Part shown: positions 15,023 to 23,221 of the stretch, piece after piece | Layout of the letters: the number at the start of each line of letters is the position of its first letter | Numbering within the stretch: position 1 is the stretch's first letter | DNA from: Streptomyces sp. SA15 | GTDB taxonomy: Bacteria; Actinomycetota; Actinomycetes; Streptomycetales; Streptomycetaceae | DNA: 64,000 nucleotides | Reading direction: 5' to 3' | Assembly (NCBI RefSeq): GCF_002291145.1 | Contig: NZ_NTGE01000163.1 | Location: forward strand, 1 to 64,000 | Program-made: the position numbers and the translations under genes | Notes under the pieces: generated by a model | The model's input: the letters and a program-made list of their open reading frames with translations, nothing else | Databases searched by the model: none | What the model was told of the DNA's origin: nothing

Positions 15023-16327
15023 GTGACCGACGCCCAAGAGACCGCAGCAGACAGCTCACTGCGAACCACCGGAGGCGCCCCTCCGGACGACGGCGGATCT
15101 TCTGTTACGGGGGCGCCTGATTCCGAACCCGGCCCTGAACCCACCCCTTTGCTGGAGCCGCGCGAGGGCATTCCGCCCGTGGTCGCCGACGAGGACGCGC
15201 TCGCCGAGGTGATCGCCGCCTTCGCGGCCGGCTCGGGCCCCGTCGCCGTCGACGCCGAGCGGGCGTCCGGCTACCGCTACGGCCAGCGCGCCTATCTGGT
15301 GCAGCTGCGTCGCGAGGGGGCCGGGACCGCGCTGATCGATCCCGTCGCCTGCCCCGATCTTTCGGGGTTCGGTGAGGCGCTGTCCGATGTGGAGTGGGTG
15401 CTGCACGCCGCCACCCAGGACCTGCCCTGTCTGCGCGAGATAGGCATGGTGCCCACGCACCTGTTCGACACCGAGCTCGCCGGCCGGCTGGCCGGGTTTC
15501 CGCGGGTGGGCCTCGGCGCGATGGTCGAGGGCGTCCTGGGCTTCGTCCTGGAGAAGGGGCATTCGGCCGTCGACTGGTCGACCCGGCCCCTGCCCGAGCC
15601 CTGGCTGCGCTATGCCGCGCTCGACGTGGAGCTGCTCGTCGACCTGCGGGACGCGCTGGAGAAGGAGCTGGACCGGCAGGGCAAGCTGGAGTGGGCGCAG
15701 CAGGAGTTCGACGCGATCGCCTCGGCTCCGCCGCCGGAGCCTCGTAAGGATCCGTGGCGGCGTACGTCGGGGATGCACAAGGTACGTCGGCGTCGGCAGC
15801 TCGCTGTCGTGCGCGAGCTGTGGCAGACGCGGGACCGGATCGCTCAGCGGCGGGACGTGTCGCCGGGCAAGGTGCTGTCGGACGCGGCCATCGTGGAGGC
15901 CGCGCTCTCTCTTCCGGCCAACGTGCACGCGCTGGCCGCGTTGAACGGGTTCGGGCATCGGATGGGGCGGCGGCAGCTTGAGCAGTGGCAGGCGGCGGTG
16001 GATCGGGCGAAGGCGCTGACCGACGCGCAGTTGCCGCAGCCGGGGCAGCCTGTGACCGGGCCGCCGCCGCCGAGGGCTTGGGCCGACAAGGATCCCGCGG
16101 CTGCGGCGCGGTTGTCGGCTGCGCGGGCGGGGGTGTCCGCGTTGGCCGAGCGACTCAATATGCCGCAGGAGAATCTGATCACGCCGGACACGGTGCGGCG
16201 GGTTTGCTGGGAGCCGCCCAACGTTGTCAGTGCGGAGTCGGTGGGGGCGGTGCTTGAGGGGTATGGGGCTCGGCCTTGGCAGGTTGGGCTGGTGACCTCG
16301 GTTCTGGTGGCCGCGCTCTCCGCCTAA
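15023..16327 (+). CDS. rnd: Ribonuclease D (3'-5' exoribonuclease)
   Basis: RNase D trims the 3' ends of tRNA and other stable RNA. The 434-residue protein has a ~45-residue disordered acidic leader and a DEDD exonuclease domain at ~residues 50-235: motif I VAVDAERASGYRYGQRAYLVQL, motif II HAATQDLPCLREIG and motif III RYAALDVELLVDL. An HRDC domain at ~255-335 includes RRRRQLAVVRELWQTRDRIAQRRDVSPGKVLSD. Start GTG 15023 has no ribosome site, but TACCCT lies 6 bp upstream, which suggests a leaderless transcript. It is convergent with the sugar-transport operon, only 13 bp away, with no terminator visible between them. Confidence 0.95.
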   Translation: MTDAQETAADSSLRTTGGAPPDDGGSSVTGAPDSEPGPEPTPLLEPREGIPPVVADEDALAEVIAAFAAGSGPVAVDAERASGYRYGQRAYLVQLRREGAGTALIDPVACPDLSGFGEALSDVEWVLHAATQDLPCLREIGMVPTHLFDTELAGRLAGFPRVGLGAMVEGVLGFVLEKGHSAVDWSTRPLPEPWLRYAALDVELLVDLRDALEKELDRQGKLEWAQQEFDAIASAPPPEPRKDPWRRTSGMHKVRRRRQLAVVRELWQTRDRIAQRRDVSPGKVLSDAAIVEAALSLPANVHALAALNGFGHRMGRRQLEQWQAAVDRAKALTDAQLPQPGQPVTGPPPPRAWADKDPAAAARLSAARAGVSALAERLNMPQENLITPDTVRRVCWEPPNVVSAESVGAVLEGYGARPWQVGLVTSVLVAALSA

Positions 16328-16340
16328 CGCAAAAGGCATC

Positions 16341-17171
16341 TCACCTGGTCGCACCTCGCATGAAACCGTTGTAGATGAATCTCTGCAGGCTCAGGAACAC
16401 GATCAGCGTCGGCAGGATCACCAGGACCGCCCCCGCCGAGATGATCTCCCAGTGGGCGCCGTACGGACCCCGGAAGCGGAACAGGGACGTCGAGATCACG
16501 CCAAGATCCTCGGAGGGCATGTAGAGGAAGGGGATGTAGAAGTCGTTGTAGACGGTGATCCCCTTCACGATGACGACCGTCGCGATCGCCGGTTTGAGGA
16601 GCGGGAAGATGATCTTCCGGTAGATCGTGAAGGCGTTGGCACCGTCCAGGCGGGCCGACTCGTCCAGGGAGATCGGGATGGACCGTACGAACTGCAGGAA
16701 GATGTAGATCGAGACGATGTCCGTGCCCATGTAGAGGGCGATCGGCGCCCAGAGTGAGTCGAACATGCCGAAGCTGTTGACTATCTGGAAGGTCGCCACC
16801 TGGGTGGTGACGCCGGGGACCAGTGCGGCGACCAGGAAGAGCGCGACCACCGTCTTCTTGAAGCGGAAGGTGAAGCGGTCGATGGCGTAGGCCGTCATCG
16901 AGCCGATGAGGACCGTGCCGCCGATGGCGACCAGCAGGATGAGGGCCGTGTTGCCGAAGGCCGAGAGCATCCGGCCGTCCTGGAACGCCGTCACGTAGTT
17001 GTGGAAGTTGAGCAGGTCGTCGGGGAGCGACAGCGCGCCGCTGCCCTGTGCCATCTCCTCCGAGGACTTGAGGGAGGTCAGGAAGACCACGCCGAGTGGG
17101 AGCAGGACGACCAGCGTCGCGGCGATCAGCGACAGGTACACGAACGTTCGGGCTACCGCACGGCGCGTCAT
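16341..17171 (-). CDS. Carbohydrate ABC transporter permease (MalG type)
   Basis: This 276-residue inner component of a CUT1-family sugar importer has six membrane helices and the cytoplasmic EAA loop DESARLDGANAFTIYRKIIFPLLKP that contacts the ATPase. Its start overlaps the stop of the MalF-type gene (ATGA), so the two are co-translated. No ATP-binding gene is present in the operon. As in most Streptomyces CUT1 systems, the shared ATPase MsiK encoded elsewhere probably energises it. The neighbouring beta-mannosidase suggests manno-oligosaccharides as substrate. Confidence 0.9.
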   Translation of the reverse strand: MTRRAVARTFVYLSLIAATLVVLLPLGVVFLTSLKSSEEMAQGSGALSLPDDLLNFHNYVTAFQDGRMLSAFGNTALILLVAIGGTVLIGSMTAYAIDRFTFRFKKTVVALFLVAALVPGVTTQVATFQIVNSFGMFDSLWAPIALYMGTDIVSIYIFLQFVRSIPISLDESARLDGANAFTIYRKIIFPLLKPAIATVVIVKGITVYNDFYIPFLYMPSEDLGVISTSLFRFRGPYGAHWEIISAGAVLVILPTLIVFLSLQRFIYNGFMRGATR

Positions 17172-18133
17172 GCGAGTCCCATCTTGTTGTCGTCGGCGGA
17201 GTCGGGGACGAGGCGTCGCTGCACCCAGGTCACCACCAGGATGATCAGCAGCAGCACGACCGCGGCCGCCGAGGCGAGCCCCGTCTTGTTGAACCGGAAG
17301 GCCAGGTTCAGCGTCTGGATCACGAAGGTCTCCGTGCCGGTCGCCCCGCCGGTCATGATGTACGGGACCTCGAAGACCGACAGCGAGCCGGAGATGGAGA
17401 GGATCACCGTCAGGGTGAGCACCGGCTTGATGCCGGGCGCGATGATGTAGCGGAACTGGTGCCAGCGGCCCGCCCCGTCCAACTCGGCAGCCTCGTACAA
17501 CTCCCCCGGGATGGACTGGATCGCGCCGAGGAAGAGCACGAAGTTCAGGCCCATGTAGCGCCAGATCGAGACGCCGGCGAGGGATGTGTTGGCGGAGACC
17601 GGGGTGCCGAGCCAGGCGTGGTCCGTGTGGTAGCCGAACAGGCTCAGCACCGAGTCGAGGGTGCCGCCGTCCTGGAAGAAGTAGAGGAAGACGAAGCCGA
17701 TCGCCACCCCGTTGATCAGGTACGGGAAGAAGAGCACCCCCTTGAAGAAGTTCCGGAAGCGGACGTTGAAGCTCAGGATCGTCGCGAAGTAGAGCGCGGC
17801 GACGATCTGGACGGCGGAGGCGGCGAGGTAGTAGCCGCTGACGAAGAAGACCCGGAAGAGGTCTTCCCTGGTGAAGATCTCCGTGTAGTTCTCGGCGCCC
17901 GTGTAGCGCAGTTCAGGGCTCACGCCGTCCCAGTCGGTGAAGCTGTACGCGATCATGTTGGCGATCGGCGCGTACGTGAAGGTGATCAGCAGGGCCAGCG
18001 GGGCGATCAGGAAGAGCCAGGGGGTGACTCCGCGCCAGACGCGCGCCCTGCGGGGCGCGGGGGCCGGGGCGGGGGCGGCGAGTGCCGCCCCCGCGGCGGC
18101 CTTCACGGCCGCCTTCTCGGTGGTGTCCGTCAT
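17168..18133 (-). CDS. Carbohydrate ABC transporter permease (MalF type)
   Basis: This 321-residue permease has an Ala/Pro-rich cytoplasmic leader of ~28 residues and six predicted helices beginning WLFLIAPLALLITFTYAPIANMIAYSF. Its EAA loop reads PGELYEAAELDGAGRWHQFRYIIAPGIKP. It pairs with the MalG-type gene downstream (ATGA overlap), and its own start overlaps the stop of the binding-protein gene (ATGA). ATG 18133 is chosen from that overlap; the open frame continues far upstream inside the binding-protein gene but is not coding there. Confidence 0.9.
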   Translation of the reverse strand: MTDTTEKAAVKAAAGAALAAPAPAPAPRRARVWRGVTPWLFLIAPLALLITFTYAPIANMIAYSFTDWDGVSPELRYTGAENYTEIFTREDLFRVFFVSGYYLAASAVQIVAALYFATILSFNVRFRNFFKGVLFFPYLINGVAIGFVFLYFFQDGGTLDSVLSLFGYHTDHAWLGTPVSANTSLAGVSIWRYMGLNFVLFLGAIQSIPGELYEAAELDGAGRWHQFRYIIAPGIKPVLTLTVILSISGSLSVFEVPYIMTGGATGTETFVIQTLNLAFRFNKTGLASAAAVVLLLIILVVTWVQRRLVPDSADDNKMGLA

Positions 18134-19443
18134 CAGGACCCCAGGGTCGCTTGCGTCTCGGTCCAGCGCTTGCTGAGGTCGGCGAAGAAGTCGTCCAGGT
18201 CGCCCTGCTTCGCGCCGCGCGCGAGGTCGACGAGGTTCTGGCGGTACTCGGGGGCGTAGATGCCGATCTCCGACTGGTTGTCGATCTGCTTGACCCGGGC
18301 TCCCTGGGCGTCGTCGAGCTCGATGAGCTTCACGCCCGTGTCCTCGTACGGCTTCAGCACCTGAGGCAGGGGCGCGTCCTTGAGCGGCGAGATGGCCAGG
18401 TTGTCCTTGTCGTAGCCGGACTTGTCGGTGAACCAGTCGATCCAGGCGCGGGCCGCCGGCTTGTTCTTGGAGTGGACGTTGACGGCCTGGTTGTAGTCGG
18501 GCGCGACGACCGCGCAGAACTTTCCGTCCTTCTGGGCCGGGAAGGGCATGAAGCCGATGTCGGCGGGGTTGACGCCGGCCTTCCGGGCGGCGTCCTGGAA
18601 CTGGATGATCGCCCAGGTTCCGAGCCACTGCGTGGCCAGCTCGCCCTTCGCCAACCGGGGCTTGGACTCCTCCCAGTTGGTCGTGGTCGGGTCCTTCTCG
18701 ATCAGCTTCTCGCGCACGATGTCGTGGAGGAGCTGGTCACCGACGCGCAGGTCGGCGCCCTCGGCCCAGGGGTCGCCCTCGGCCAGCTCGGTGGTGGCCT
18801 GGGTGTCGCAGTTCACCGAGCCATTGACCTGCGTCCACTGGGACAGGGGCCACTGGGCGGCGAAGTTGGTGTAGTACGGGACCGCGTCGGTCTTGGACTT
18901 GATCGCCTTCAGGGCCGTGACGAACTCGGCGGGGGTGGCGGGCCACTGGGTGACCCCGGCCTCCTCCCAGACCTTCTTGTTGTAGAGGAATCCGGGGATC
19001 ACGCCGATCGGGCTCTGGCCGTAGACCTTGCCGTCGACGGTGGTGTAGTCGGTGAACAGGTACTTCTTGCTCCGCTCCGCCTCCGTGCCCAGCGAGGCGA
19101 AGAACCTCGGGTAGTCGTCCTTCTTGATGACCGCGGGGATCAGCAGCACGTCGCCGTAGTTCTCCGTGTTCATACGGATCTTGACTTCGGTCTCGTAGTT
19201 CGTGAGGGCCTCGAACTCGACCTTGACCTTCGGATACGTCTTGTTGAACTCGGCGGCGTACTTCTTCATCGTGCCGTCGGCTACGAGGTCGGTGCGCTGG
19301 GTGAGGACCTTGATGGCTCCGCTGACCTTCGACGGGTCGTCAGCTGCTTTGGCGTCGGCGCCCTTCGTGGTGCCTCCGGTGCCGGTGCACGCCGAGAGCA
19401 TCAGGGCTCCGGCGGCCAGGGCGAGGACAGTGCGGCGGTTCAT
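18133..19443 (-). CDS. Sugar-binding lipoprotein, probable manno-oligosaccharide receptor
   Basis: This 436-residue extracellular solute-binding protein (family 1) is membrane-anchored through a lipobox (ALMLSAC, Cys near residue 19) after a short positively charged signal sequence, MNRRTVLALAAGALML. The mature part starts with a Thr/Gly/Lys-rich linker and has the periplasmic-binding-protein features AIKVLTQRTDLVADGTMKKYAAEFNKTYPKVKVEFEALTNY and GVIPGFLYNKKVWEEAG. ATG 19443 is preferred (GGAG at 9 bp); ATG 19449 is a close alternative. It is divergent from the beta-mannosidase gene and presumably shares its LacI control. Confidence 0.9.
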   Translation of the reverse strand: MNRRTVLALAAGALMLSACTGTGGTTKGADAKAADDPSKVSGAIKVLTQRTDLVADGTMKKYAAEFNKTYPKVKVEFEALTNYETEVKIRMNTENYGDVLLIPAVIKKDDYPRFFASLGTEAERSKKYLFTDYTTVDGKVYGQSPIGVIPGFLYNKKVWEEAGVTQWPATPAEFVTALKAIKSKTDAVPYYTNFAAQWPLSQWTQVNGSVNCDTQATTELAEGDPWAEGADLRVGDQLLHDIVREKLIEKDPTTTNWEESKPRLAKGELATQWLGTWAIIQFQDAARKAGVNPADIGFMPFPAQKDGKFCAVVAPDYNQAVNVHSKNKPAARAWIDWFTDKSGYDKDNLAISPLKDAPLPQVLKPYEDTGVKLIELDDAQGARVKQIDNQSEIGIYAPEYRQNLVDLARGAKQGDLDDFFADLSKRWTETQATLGS

Positions 19444-19502
19444 GTGCATCAGCTCCGTTCGTGGGACGGACGAGCACTTGCGGGTTGGCTGGTTCCGAAC
19501 TC

Positions 19503-19527
19503 TGACAACGTTTTCTAAACCGGTAAA
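19503..19527. promoter_or_regulatory. Candidate LacI-type operators between importer and beta-mannosidase
   Basis: TGACAACGTTTTCTA (19503-19517) contains GACAACGTTTTC, a palindrome around AACGTT with one mismatched pair, typical of LacI-family sites. It is followed directly by AAACCGGTAAA, centred on ACCGGT. CTGACA (19502-19507) and TAAAGT (19524-19529), 16 bp apart, could be the beta-mannosidase -35 and -10, so a bound repressor would cover the promoter. The same TGACAACGTT motif occurs upstream of the alpha-glucuronidase gene at 48089. The LacI gene at the end of the mannosidase operon is the likely binder (inference). Confidence 0.5.
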
Positions 19528-19596
19528 GTCCCTATCTCGCCAACGATGCCGAAATGTTTCCGAGCAACTGGACTTGATCGGTTTAGGGAGTGCCGC

Positions 19597-22056
19597 ATGC
19601 TTCAGGCCACACCGCTCACCGAGGGATGGATCCTGCGGCACGAGGGGGTCGAGCTCCCGGCCGTGGTGCCGGGCTGCGTGCACACCGATCTGCTGGCGGC
19701 CGGAGTGATCCCGGATCCGTTTCTCGGCCGCAACGAGACCGAGGTCGCGTGGGTGGGGCGGCGGGAATGGACGTACGAGACGGAGCTGCCGGAGACGAAC
19801 GGGCACGAGCAGACCGACCTCGTCTTCGACGGCCTCGACACCGCGGCCGAGATCCTTCTCGACGGCCAAGTCCTCGGCCGGACACGGAACATGCACCGCT
19901 CGTACCGCTTCGACGTGACCGGCCTCAGCGGGCGGCTCGCGGTGCGGTTCGTCTCCGCCTACGCCGAGGCCGAGGCCGTACGCGGGCAGGTGGGCGAGCG
20001 GCCCGCCGCCTATGCCGAGCCCTACCAGTACATCCGCAAGATGGCCTGCTCCTTCGGATGGGACTGGGGGCCGACCCTGGTGACGGCCGGGATCTGGCGG
20101 CCGGTGCGGCTGGAGCAGTGGTCGACGGCCCGGATCGCGCGCGTACGGCCGCTGGTGACCGTGGAAGACGGCCTGGGGCGGGTCGAGTTGGCCGTCGAGG
20201 TTGAGCGGACCAGGGTCGAGGCGCCGCTCGCCGTGGAGGCGACGGTCGGCGGGGTGCGGGCGCGGGCGGAGATCGACGGGACGACCGGGACCGTACGCCT
20301 CGAGGTCCCGGACGTGCGGTTGTGGTGGCCGCGCGGGTACGGCGAACAGCCCCTGTACGACATCGAGTTGGCGCTCCTGCACGGCGAGCAGGCGTTGGAC
20401 GCGTGGCGGCGCCGGATCGGCTTCAGGACCGTCGAGCTGGACCGGCGGCCCGACGCGCACGGCAGCGGGTTCACCTTCGTCGTCAACGGCGAGCGGCTCT
20501 TCGCGCGGGGCGTGAACTGGATCCCGGACGACGTGTTCCCGTCCCGGATCAGCCGGGACCGGTACCGCGAGCGGCTGCGGCAGGCGGCCGACGCCGGTGT
20601 GGACCTGGTGCGGATCTGGGGCGGCGGGATCTACGAGAGCGAGGACTTCTACGACGCCTGCGACGAGCTCGGGCTGCTGGTCTGGCAGGACTTCCCCTTC
20701 GCATGCGCGGCCTACCCGGAGGAGCAGCCGCTGCGGGGCGAGGTGGAGGCGGAGGCCCGCGAGAACGTCGTACGGCTGATGCCGCATCCCTCGCTGGTGC
20801 TGTGGAACGGCAACAACGAGAACCTGTGGGGGTTCCGGGACTGGGAATGGGAGCCGCGCCTCGCCGGGGACTCCTGGGGCGAGGGGTACTACCTGGGCGT
20901 ACTGCCGCGGGTGGTGGCCGAGTTGGATCCGACGCGGCCGTATACGGCGGGCAGCCCGTGGTCGGGGTCCTGGAACCGGCATCCGAACGATCCGGCGCAC
21001 GGCACGCACCACTCGTGGGAGGTGTGGAACCGGGAGGACTACGCCGACTACCGGCTCCAAGTGCCGCGTTTCGTCGCCGAGTTCGGCTGGCAGGCACCGC
21101 CCGCGTACGCCACGCTGCGGCGCGCGCTGCCCGGTGAGGAGCTCACGCCGGACTCCCCCGGGATGCTGCACCACCAGAAGGCGGACGACGGCAACGGCAA
21201 GCTGCGGCGCGGGCTGGAGCGGCATTTCGCCTTCCCGGAGGGCGACTTCGACCGCTGGCACTACCTCACCCAGGTCAACCAGGCCCGTGCGGTCGCCGCC
21301 GGGATCGAGCACTGGCGGTCGCACTGGCCGGTGTGCGCGGGCACGGTGGTCTGGCAGCTCAACGACTGCTGGCCGGTGACCTCCTGGGCGGCGATCGACG
21401 GGGACGGACGGGAGAAGCCGCTCTACCACGAGCTGCGACGGCTGTACGCGGACCGACTGCTCACGCTTCAAGTCCGGGAGCGAGGGCTGGTGTTGGCGGC
21501 TGTCAATCAGGCGGCGGAGAGCTGGAACGGCACGCTGACGCTGCGGCGGATGTCCGTCGAGGGCGGGGTGATCGGTGAGTCGAGGGTGGGGCTGGTGACC
21601 GAGGGGCGGGCGGTCGCCCATGTCGACGTCCCACGGGAGCTGGAGCCCGTCGGGCCGAAGGAGTTCCTGGTCGCGGACGCATGGGGGTCTCCCCGCTCAT
21701 GGGGGTCCCCCCGCTCATGGGGGTCCCCCCGCTCGAGCGAAGCCGAGAGTGGGGGAGAAGCCGAGAGTGGGGGAGGGCTGCGCGCCCTGCACTTCTCGGC
21801 GCCGGACCGCGAGATCCCGTATCCCCGGCCGGAGTTCGAGGTCGCGCTCGTGCCGGGCGGGATCGAGGTGACGGCCCACACCCTCGTACGGGATCTGCTG
21901 CTGCAGGCCGACCGGCTGGATCCGGCGGCGCGGGCCGACCGGGGGCTCGTCACGCTGCTGCCCGGCGAACGGGTCACCATCGGGGTGCGCGGCTGGCAGA
22001 CTCCGGATGCCGAGACGGCACGATCAGCCCTGTACTGCATGGAGCCCCACCGATGA
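19597..22056 (+). CDS. GH2 beta-mannosidase with repeat-derived insertion
   Basis: This 819-residue, probably cytosolic glycosidase releases mannose from the non-reducing ends of manno-oligosaccharides. The N-terminal jelly-roll contains WVGRREWTYETELP. The (beta/alpha)8 barrel has GVNWIPDDVFPSR, the acid/base Glu408 in WNGNNENLWGF and the nucleophile Glu495 in RFVAEFGWQAPP. Near residues 695-727 the protein contains three WGSPRS units and two EAESGG units, encoded by an expanded dispersed palindromic repeat that keeps the frame. Normal beta-sandwich sequence resumes at LRALHFSAPDREIPYPRPEF. ATG 19597 follows AGGGAG. Its stop overlaps the LacI gene start (ATGA). The insertion lies in a C-terminal sandwich domain, so activity is probably retained. 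Confidence 0.92.
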   Translation: MLQATPLTEGWILRHEGVELPAVVPGCVHTDLLAAGVIPDPFLGRNETEVAWVGRREWTYETELPETNGHEQTDLVFDGLDTAAEILLDGQVLGRTRNMHRSYRFDVTGLSGRLAVRFVSAYAEAEAVRGQVGERPAAYAEPYQYIRKMACSFGWDWGPTLVTAGIWRPVRLEQWSTARIARVRPLVTVEDGLGRVELAVEVERTRVEAPLAVEATVGGVRARAEIDGTTGTVRLEVPDVRLWWPRGYGEQPLYDIELALLHGEQALDAWRRRIGFRTVELDRRPDAHGSGFTFVVNGERLFARGVNWIPDDVFPSRISRDRYRERLRQAADAGVDLVRIWGGGIYESEDFYDACDELGLLVWQDFPFACAAYPEEQPLRGEVEAEARENVVRLMPHPSLVLWNGNNENLWGFRDWEWEPRLAGDSWGEGYYLGVLPRVVAELDPTRPYTAGSPWSGSWNRHPNDPAHGTHHSWEVWNREDYADYRLQVPRFVAEFGWQAPPAYATLRRALPGEELTPDSPGMLHHQKADDGNGKLRRGLERHFAFPEGDFDRWHYLTQVNQARAVAAGIEHWRSHWPVCAGTVVWQLNDCWPVTSWAAIDGDGREKPLYHELRRLYADRLLTLQVRERGLVLAAVNQAAESWNGTLTLRRMSVEGGVIGESRVGLVTEGRAVAHVDVPRELEPVGPKEFLVADAWGSPRSWGSPRSWGSPRSSEAESGGEAESGGGLRALHFSAPDREIPYPRPEFEVALVPGGIEVTAHTLVRDLLLQADRLDPAARADRGLVTLLPGERVTIGVRGWQTPDAETARSALYCMEPHR
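21681..21775 (+). repeat. Expanded palindromic repeat inside the beta-mannosidase gene
   Basis: The left-arm 18-mer ATGGGGGTCCCCCCGCTC is present three times in tandem (21681-21734; the first copy has one change). It is followed by the centre GAGCG and two tandem copies of the right-arm 18-mer AAGCCGAGAGTGGGGGAG (21740-21757, 21758-21775). The single-copy version is at 185-223. The total length adds a multiple of three, so the host gene stays open. Confidence 0.9.
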
Positions 22057-23090
22057 CAGGACTCTCCGCTCCTCGCGTCACCATCAAGGACGTCGCCGCG
22101 CGCGCCGGCGTGTCCAAGGGGGCGGTCTCCCTCGCCTTCAACCACAAGCCGGGGCTGTCGGAGGCGACCCGGGACCGGATCTTCCGGGCCGCGCAAGAAC
22201 TGGGCTGGGCGCCGAGCCTGACCGCCCGGACGCTGGCCGGCTCGCGCGTGGACGTGGTGGGACTGGCGATCTGCCGGCCCGCCCGGTTGCTCGGGCTCGA
22301 ACCCTTCTACATGGAGTTCATCTCGGGCGTGGAGAGCGTCCTGACCGAGCGGTCCTGCTCGCTGCTGCTGCGGCTCGTACGGAGTCTGGAGGAGGAGGTC
22401 GGGCTCCAGGAGTCGTGGTGGCGGGGCCGACAGATCGGCGGGTCGATCCTCGTCGACTTCCGCGCGGACGACCCCCGGGTGGCGGCGGTCGAGCGGCTCG
22501 GGATGCCGGTGGTCGCCGTAGGGCACCCCTCGCTGACCGGCGGCCTCACCTCCGTGTGGACCGAGGACGCCACCGCGGTGACGGAGGCGGTGCGCTACCT
22601 CGCCGCGCTCGGGCACCGGCGGATCGCCCGGGTCGGGGGCGCGGCGGCCCTCGGGCACACCTCCATGCGGACCGCCGCCTTCGACGAGGCCGCCCGGGCA
22701 CTGGAGCTGGCCGGGGCCTGGCAGGTGGCCACCGACTACTCCGGGGAGGCGGGGGCGCGCGCGACACGGTCACTGCTCACAGCCGGGCCGCCGGACCGGC
22801 CGACGGCGATCGTCTACGACAACGACATCATGGCCGTGGCCGGGCTGTCGGTGGCCGCCGAGATGGGCCTGAGCGTGCCGGACGACGTCTCCCTGCTGGC
22901 CTGGGACGACTCCCAGCTGTGCCGGCTCACCCACCCGACGCTCTCCGCGATGAGCCACGACGTGCACGGATTCGGGGCCGACGCGGCCCGGACGCTGTTC
23001 GGGGTGATCACGGGAGAGGGGCCGGGGTCGCATCCGGTGCCGACTCCCGTACTGACCCCACGGGGTTCGACGGCTCCCCCGAAGGTGTGA
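22053..23090 (+). CDS. LacI-family repressor of the mannoside locus
   Basis: This 345-residue regulator has the LacI helix-turn-helix and hinge at residues ~9-65 (VTIKDVAARAGVSKGAVSLAFNHKPGLSEATRDRIFRAAQELGW) and a type 1 periplasmic-binding sugar domain to the end. Visible elements are GSILVDFRADD, GMPVVAVGHPS, RPTAIVYDNDIMAVAGLSVAAEMGLSVPDDVSLLAWDDSQLCRLTHPTLSAMSHD. The VSKGAVSLAFN recognition helix differs slightly from the common VSxxTVSxxLN. ATG 22053 overlaps the mannosidase stop. It probably represses both the importer and its own operon through the site near 19503-19527. Confidence 0.92.
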   Translation: MTGLSAPRVTIKDVAARAGVSKGAVSLAFNHKPGLSEATRDRIFRAAQELGWAPSLTARTLAGSRVDVVGLAICRPARLLGLEPFYMEFISGVESVLTERSCSLLLRLVRSLEEEVGLQESWWRGRQIGGSILVDFRADDPRVAAVERLGMPVVAVGHPSLTGGLTSVWTEDATAVTEAVRYLAALGHRRIARVGGAAALGHTSMRTAAFDEAARALELAGAWQVATDYSGEAGARATRSLLTAGPPDRPTAIVYDNDIMAVAGLSVAAEMGLSVPDDVSLLAWDDSQLCRLTHPTLSAMSHDVHGFGADAARTLFGVITGEGPGSHPVPTPVLTPRGSTAPPKV

Positions 23091-23162
23091 TCTCAGGTGT
23101 GACCTTCACCGCTGGCGGCCTGGGGGACTGTGCAGCTACGTTACTCATAAGTAGCATGGGTT

Positions 23163-23178
23163 CTGAGCGCGCGCTCAG
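23163..23178. promoter_or_regulatory. Perfect 16-bp palindrome upstream of fadA
   Basis: CTGAGCGCGCGCTCAG is a perfect palindrome 44 bp before the fadA start, just after TTACTCATAAGTAGCATGG (23138-23156). The latter contains TACT-CATA-AGTA and may include the -10 region. The placement suits an operator for a fatty-acid-responsive TetR/GntR repressor. The regulator is unknown. Confidence 0.4.
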
Positions 23179-23221
23179 CGCATCGCAGCAGTGCAGATCC
23201 CGCACCTGGAGGAGAGCCATC

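Noticed and set aside
18133..21621. A 1162-codon minus-strand frame
   Set aside because: Only the portion up to 19443 is the binding protein; the rest is an antisense frame over the beta-mannosidase gene with Pro/Arg/His-rich composition.
21681..23090. A LacI gene starting inside the repeat
   Set aside because: The frame upstream of 22053 is low complexity; ATG 22053 with a stop/start overlap and the HTH right after it is the natural start.
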